Shown here: positions 22,522-27,570 of the stretch, in pieces | Layout: each line of letters opens with the position of its first letter | Numbering within the stretch: the first letter of the stretch is position 1 | From: Phytophthora quininea | Lineage: Eukaryota > Oomycota > Peronosporomycetes > Peronosporales > Peronosporaceae | Reading direction: 5' to 3' | NCBI GenBank assembly: GCA_011947345.1 | Contig: JAAVTG010000589.1 | Span: 1 to 27,570, forward strand | DNA length: 27,570 nt | Position numbers and translations under genes: made by a program | Notes under the pieces: model-generated | What the model was told of the DNA's origin: nothing | What the model saw: only the letters and a program-made list of their open reading frames with translations | The model's database searches: none

Positions 22522-24809
22522 TATATATATATGGTCGGCGCTACATATGTATCGCACTAAAATGACGTCGCGTTATGGGCTCTATTTTGGGCTTGTGCTG
22601 CTGTTTATTCCTGTAGCGCGCTGCTTTTTAGCGCCCAAATGAGTACTACTCGATACACTATTTTCGGTTATCAGACGATACTGACGGTAATACTGATCAG
22701 AGCATAATGAAACTAAGTGTAACTAGGGTTTTCAGTATGGCGAACACGATGGTGATACTCTGAGCGAGCAGAAACAGGCGCATCCGCCAATCAGCGATCC
22801 GCAACGAAAACAACGGCTGTGCTCCACCGGTTGAGCTGGAAACTTGGGGAACTATGTTTTCATATACGAGGAACATGATGGTGATAGTCTGATGTGACAG
22901 AGACAGGTCCATCAGCCAATCAGCGATCAGTACCGATTGCTGCGGCTGTATACACCCGTTTGGGCTGAAAACTTGGGAGACTACGTTTTCATATGTGGGG
23001 AAGAAGATGATGATAGTCTGAAGTGACAGAGACAGGCCCATCAGCCAATCAACGATCAGCGGAGATAACTGCGGCTGTAAACACCCGTTTGGGCTGAAAA
23101 CTTGTGGAAGTATGTTTTCATATACGGGGAACATGATGGTGATAGTCACATGTGACAGAGACAGGCCCACCACCCAATCAGCGATCGGGAAGGATAGCTA
23201 TGGCCGGAATTACCGGATTGGGATGAAAACGTGGGAGACGACGTTTTCGTATGTGGGGAAGAAGATGGTGATGGTTTGCAGCGACAGAAACTGGTGCATC
23301 CGCCAATGAGCGTTCACACACGCCATTGCAGGCATCGTACGCCCGACTCAATCGAAACAGTGAAGAGATATGTTTCGACGCAAGGTGAACTTGCTGGCGG
23401 GACTCAACGAAGAACATAATGAAAGTACGTACTTGAGTATGTGATTATGAGACAAATGGTGTGTAAGGTCGAATTATACATAGCAACTGAATGTGCGTAT
23501 GTAGGTTTGAATGTTTGTATAGTGCGAGTGTATGCAGCGTATCATTGGAGGTTGGGAAGTCTGTTGTCGAGGGAGAATATGTGTCGAATAAGCGTGTTGT
23601 ATCATATATAGATGTGTGTATGGGAACGACAAAAACGTATGTAGACTAGTTAATGCAACGACGATTAAGGACAGGTAGTGGAAACAGGTCACGGATGACT
23701 TTGCGTGCGAGAGTGGTATTGGGAATCGTATGAAGGTGAGTGAGTGTACGCTTGTGTAGAGTAGGAGTCGGTGTAGTATAGGAGTGTGTAGAGTGGGAAT
23801 GTATGCAGAGAATGCGTGTTATTGTGTATGGATGTGTTCGTGTTTGCGTGTTGGTAGTATATGGTTTGAGTCAAATGAACGTGTCAATAGTATGATTTGG
23901 TGATAGGTAAATGAGAAAGATAGCGTGGGAGTGAAAGAAAAAAGAAAAAAGAAAAGAATGATAATAGTTGAGTATAATGAGATGGATTGGGATTGATCGG
24001 AAAGGTGATTGGAATGATTTAATAGAGTTGGTTGATAATGTGGAAAAATGAGAAGAAGAAGAAGTATGTGGAGAGTATGGATAGTATATAATCGTGTAAG
24101 AGTGTATATAGGTGTAAGTGTATGAGGTGTGTAAGAGTAGATATGTAGATATTGTATGGAGAAGAATGAGTATGTGAAATAGGAATGTGTAAAGAAGGAG
24201 TATGTAGAGAATAAATGGGTGTAGTGTAAAGTATGAGTGTGTAAGATAAGAGTGTGTGAGAAGAGAAAAATGGAGTTGAGGAAGGAATAGAGAAAGTTTG
24301 AGTAATAGAAAATTGTAAAAAAGATGAATGTTTGTGTGTATGTGTGTGTATGTGTATGAGTGTATGTGGAGTATGGATGTTTGTGGTAAATAGAAGTGGA
24401 TGTGGAGTGTAAGTGTAAGTATGAGTGAGTGTAAGTATTTGTGAGTGTAAATAGAGTAAGTGTAAAAGAGTGTGAGAATGTGTATGTGAGAGGGTGAGTG
24501 TGTAGAGTGTGATTGTTGTAGAGTATGAGTGTGTGTAAAGTATGAGTATGTGAGAGTGTGAGGATGTGTATGTGTAGAGTGTGAGTGTGAGAGGGTGAGT
24601 GTGTAAAGTGTGAGTGTATGTAAAGTGTGAGTGTGTGTAGAGTGTGAGTGTATGTAGAGTGTGAGTATGTGAGAGTGTGAGTGTGTATAGAGTGTAAGTT
24701 TGTGTAGAGTATTAGTGTGTGTAAAGTATGAGTGTGTGAGAGTGTGTAGAGTGTGAGTGTGTGTGGAGTGTGAGTGTGTGGAGAGTGAGTATGTGTAGAG
24801 TGTGAGTGT
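22522..24809 (+). repeat. Unit 16, 2290-bp class
   Basis: Subrepeat block 22736-23419 with s1, s2, s3, s4, s7. The beginning, up to s1 (GTGCTCCACCGGTTGAGC near 22818), matches unit 17, while s2-s7 match units 10-15, so the unit is a mosaic. The connector and C-poor tract match unit 15 apart from small indels. It is truncated at the same point as unit 15. Confidence 0.94.
24094..24809 (+). repeat. Cytosine-free G/T/A tract of unit 16
   Basis: No C occurs from 24094 to 24823. It is nearly collinear with the unit 15 tract and differs by small insertions and deletions of GT or GAGT words. The junction to the unit 17 head is the same as for unit 15. Confidence 0.9.
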
Positions 24810-25022
24810 TATATATATATGGTCGGCGCTACATATGTATCGCACTAAAATGACGTCGCGTTATGGGCTCTATTTTGGGCTTGTGCTGCTGTTTATTCCT
24901 GTAGCGCGCTGCTTTTAGCGCCCAAATGAGTACTACTCGATACACTATTTTCGGTTATCAGACGATACTGACGGTAATACTGATCAGAGCATAATGAAAC
25001 TAAGTGTAACTAGGGTTTTCAG

Positions 25023-25831
25023 TATGGCGAACACGATGGTGATACTCTGAGCGAGCAGAAACAGGCGCATCCGCCAATCAGCGATCCGCAACGAAAACAA
25101 CGGCTGTGCTCCACCGGTTGAGCTGGAAACTTGGGGAACTATGTTTTCATATACGAGGAACATGATGGTGATAGTTTCATGCGACAGAGACAGGCCCATC
25201 AGCCAATCAGCGATCAGGAACGATTGCTGCGGCTGTACATACCGGTTTCGGCTGAAAACGTAGGGGACGACGCTTTCATATACGGGGAAGAAGATGGTGA
25301 TAGTGTGAAAAGACAGAGACAGCCCCATCACCCAATCAGCGATCGGGAAGGATAGCTATGGCCGGAATTACCGGATTGGGATGAAAACGTGGGAGACTAC
25401 GTTTTCATATACGGAGAACACGATGTTGATTGTCTGTGGCGACATAGACAGCCCCATCAGCCAATCAGCGAGTAGCAACGTTATCTACGGTCGCACACAC
25501 TGTTTCGACTAAAACCTTGGAGAATTACGTTTTTGTATATGAGGAACACGATGGCGACATTGCGAAGTGATAGAGACAGGCCTGTCAAGCAGTCAACGAT
25601 CAGTAAGGATAATTACGGCCGCTTACTCCCGTTTGGGATGAGAACTTGGGAGACTACGTTTTCGTATGTGGGGAAGAAGATGGTGATGGTTTGCAGCGAC
25701 AGAAACTGGTGCATCAGCCAATGAGCGTTCACATACGCCATTGCAGACATCGTACCCCGACGGATTCGAAACAGTGAGTAGATATGTTTCGACGCAAGGT
25801 GAACTTGCTGGTTGGAGTCAACTAAGAACAT
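25023..25831 (+). pseudogene. Six-subrepeat block of unit 17, least decayed upstream frame
   Basis: Anchors at 25075, 25204, 25333, 25462, 25590 and 25719 are spaced 129, 129, 129, 128 and 129 bp. In the + frame, 25131-25355 is open for 74 codons across s2 into s4. It keeps CGA (Arg) where most other s2 copies have TGA, giving RQRQAHQPISDQERLLRLY. Stops remain in s1 (GGTTGA), s4 (GGATAG) and s5 (GAGTAG), and a one-base deletion before s6 shifts the frame. The C-terminal segment is altered relative to other units. It resembles a decayed 43-residue repeat protein; I recognise no known family. Confidence 0.4.
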
Positions 25832-26432
25832 AATGAAAGTACGTCCTTGAGTCTGTGATTATGAGTCAAATGGTGTGTAAGGTCGGAATATGTGTAGCAA
25901 CTGAATGTGCGTATGTAGGTTTGAATGTTTGTATCGTACGAGTGTATGCAGCGTATCATTGGAGGTTGGGAAGTCTGTTGTCGAGGGAGAATATGTGTCG
26001 AATAAGCGTGTTGTATCATATATACATGTGTGTATGGGAACGACAAAAAGGTATGTAGACTAGTTAATGCAACGAGGATCAATAAGAAGTAGTGCAAACA
26101 GGTCATGGATGACTATGCGTGCGAGAGTGGTATTGGGAATCATATGAAGGTGAGTGAGTGTACGCTTGTGTAGAGTAGGAGTAGGTGTCGAATAGGAGTG
26201 TGTAGAGTGGGAATGTACGCAGAGAATGCGTGTTATTGTGTATGGATGTGTTGGTGTTTGAATGTTCGTAGTATATAGTTTGAGTAAAAGGAAGGAGTAA
26301 AAATATGATTTGGTGATAGGTAAATGAGAAAGATAGAGTGGGAGTGAAAGAAAAGAAGAAAAAAGAAAAGAATGATAATAGTTGATTATAATGAGATGGG
26401 TTGGGATTGATAGGAAAGGTGATTTGAATGAC

Positions 26433-27570
26433 TTGATAGAGAGTTAGGTAGTAATGTGGAAAAATGAGAAGAAGAAGAAGTATGTGGAGAGTATGGATAG
26501 TATATAATTGTGTAAGAGTGTATATAGGTGTAAGTGTATGAGGTGTGTAAGAGTAGATATGTGGATATTGTATGGAGAAGAATGAGTATGTGAAATAGGA
26601 ATGTTTAAAGAAGGAGTATGTAGAGAATAAATGGGTGTAGTGTAAAGTATGCGTGTGTAAGATAAGAGTGTGTGAGAAGAGAAAAAATGGAGTTGAGGAA
26701 GGAATAAAGAAAATGTGAGTAATAGAAAATTGAAGAAAAATATGGATGTTTGTGTGTGTGAGTGTATGAGTGTATGTAGAGTATGTAGAGTATGGATGTT
26801 TGTGGTAAATAGAAGTGTATGTGGAGTGTGAGTGTAAGTATGAGTGAGTGTGAGTATGTGTGGGTGTAAATAGAGTAAGTGTAAAAAGTTTGGTTGTGAA
26901 TAGAGTGTGATTGTTGTAGAGTATAAGTGTGTGTAAAGAATAAGTATTTGAGAGTGTGAGGATGTGTAGAGTAGTGTGAGTGTGAGTGTGTGTGGAGTGT
27001 GAGTATGTGAGAGTGTGAGGATGTATGTGTAGAGTATGAGTGTGTGTGAGTGTGAGTGTGTGTAGATGTGATTGTTGTAGAGTATAAGTGTGTAAGAATG
27101 AGTATTTGAGAGTGTGAGGATGTGTATGTGTAGAGTGAGTATGTAGAGTGTGAGTGTGTGTAGAGTGTGAGTATGTGAGAGTGTGAGGATGTGTATGTAG
27201 AGAGTATGAGTGTGTGTAGAGTGTAAGTGTGTGTGGAGTGTGAGTGTGTGTAGAGGTGGAGTGTTGTAGAGTGTGAGTGTTGTAGAGTGTGAGTGTTGTA
27301 GAGTGTGAGTGTGTGTGGAGTGTGAGGTGTGTGGAGTGTGAGTGTGTGTGGAGGAGTGTGTAGAGTGTGATTGTTGTAGAGTTTAAGTGTGTGTAAAGAA
27401 TGAGTATTTGAGAGTGTGAGGATGTATGTGTAGAGTGTGAGTATGTGTAGAGTGTGAATGTGTGTAGAGGAGTGTGTAGAGTGAGCATGTGAGAGTGTGA
27501 GGATGTGTATGTGTAGAGTATGAGTGTGTGTAGAGTGTAAGTGTGTGTGAGTGTGAGTGTGTAGAGTGTG
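26433..27570 (+). repeat. C-poor G/T/A tract of unit 17, open at window edge
   Basis: Only two C occur after 26432 (26652 and 27486), so 26653-27485 is an 833-base C-free run. It contains repeated words such as TGTAGAGTGTGAG, GTGATTGTTGTAGAGT and GAGTATTTGAGAGTGTGAGG, the last near 26947, 27100 and 27402. It is longer than the tracts of units 15-16 and comparable to unit 8. Confidence 0.9.

Larger units (their letters stand above)
20229..24809 (+). repeat. Two tandem units of about 2290 bp
   Basis: Units 15 and 16 share connector, C-poor tract and junction. They differ in the first subrepeat and the head-proximal region, where unit 16 is like unit 17. Confidence 0.9.
1..27570 (+). repeat. 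Subtelomeric composite satellite array, 17 units
   Basis: The whole window consists of directly repeated units in one orientation. The head TATATATATATGGTCGGCGC recurs sixteen times, with the GG at 1620, 3211, 4673, 6268, 7729, 9322, 10784, 13704, 13940, 15201, 16462, 17722, 18981, 20240, 22533 and 24821. Spacings fall into classes of about 1593, 1462, 2920, 236, 1260 and 2290 bp. TTTAGGG repeats at 13650-13691 and the strong G-over-C bias of unit tails support a subtelomeric location with the tip to the right. No unique-sequence gene interrupts the array. Confidence 0.93.
24810..27570 (+). repeat. Unit 17, right-edge long unit, incomplete in window
   Basis: Subrepeat block 25023-25831 with six subrepeats in the same order as unit 1 (s1, s2, s4, s5, s6, s7). 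The terminal region has private changes (GGTTGGAGTCAACTAAG near 25811). The connector passes both shorter truncation points and continues in a C-poor tract to the window end. No telomere repeat is reached. By comparison with unit 8 one could follow within the next kilobase. Confidence 0.93.

Noticed and set aside
22697..23173. 158-codon - strand frame across the subrepeats (IADWLMGLSLSHQTIT-like repeats)
   Set aside because: A frame without stops in the 129-bp consensus remains open through any number of copies. Two + frames are open over the same repeats as well. I could not show that this strand codes.
23871..24845. 324-codon open frame on the - strand rich in Thr, His, Leu, Ser and Tyr
   Set aside because: It covers the C-poor tract of unit 16. 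With no G on the - strand, TAG and TGA cannot occur, so long frames are expected by composition alone. The translation is low-complexity [12 protein letters not shown] sequence.
25131..25355. Resemblance of the 43-residue repeat to TPR-type repeats (A-x-N-L-G start, Gly eight residues later)
   Set aside because: The key small residues are out of register by one and the match is by eye only. A profile search of the consensus would be needed.
26103..27488. 461-codon open frame on the - strand
   Set aside because: Same compositional artefact over the C-poor tract of unit 17. It is not collinear with any distinctive protein and differs between units by indels not divisible by three.
1..27570. 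rRNA, tRNA or reverse transcriptase genes within the units
   Set aside because: I found no tRNA-like box A/B pair, no rRNA-like sequence and no polymerase motif in the frames read. The array appears non-autonomous.

Overview
This window looks like a eukaryotic subtelomere. It is a tandem array of one composite satellite, with a short block of plant-type telomere repeats embedded in it. I see no conventional gene, rRNA, tRNA, CRISPR array or mobile-element protein. The only taxonomic clue is the telomere block at 13601-13691, seven TGTAGGG followed by six TTTAGGG. TTTAGGG telomeres occur in land plants, many green algae, several alveolates including some apicomplexans, and oomycetes. The sequence does not let me choose among these.

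Seventeen repeat units lie head to tail on the + strand. Sixteen start with exactly the same head, TATATATATATGGTCGGCGC; the first unit (1-1608) has a scrambled head. A complete unit has four parts: (i) a head of about 200 bp containing inverted repeats; (ii) a block of 4-6 diverged 129-bp subrepeats, which may derive from a protein with 43-residue repeats; (iii) a 0.36-0.7 kb connector; (iv) in the longest units, a distal tract of T, G and A with almost no cytosine. In unit 8 this tract runs into TGTAGGG and then TTTAGGG repeats. The G-rich strand therefore reads 5'->3' to the right, so the chromosome end should lie, or once lay, to the right of the window.

Layout: unit 1 (1-1608) is rearranged. 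Units 2-7 (1609-10772) are three copies of a higher-order dimer of about 3055 bp (about 1593 + 1462 bp). Unit 8 (10773-13692) is the longest and ends in telomere repeats. Unit 9 (13693-13928) is a 236-bp stub joined directly to that telomere block. Units 10-14 (13929-20228) are five near-identical 1260-bp copies. Units 15-16 (20229-24809) are two copies of about 2290 bp. Unit 17 (24810 to the window end) is a long unit that runs off the window inside its C-poor tract.

The main result is the junction pattern. Unit tails are cut at five different points, yet each is joined to the same precise head. Read on the - strand, each unit has a fixed 3' end and a variably truncated 5' end pointing toward the tip. 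Formally this is the layout of telomere-attached retroelement arrays such as Drosophila HeT-A. Recombination followed by local amplification could also give it, and one junction type has suggestive TATATA microhomology. No reverse transcriptase is encoded here, so the mechanism is inference. Open reading frames are numerous but mostly artefacts of a 129-bp (3 x 43) period and of C-free DNA.
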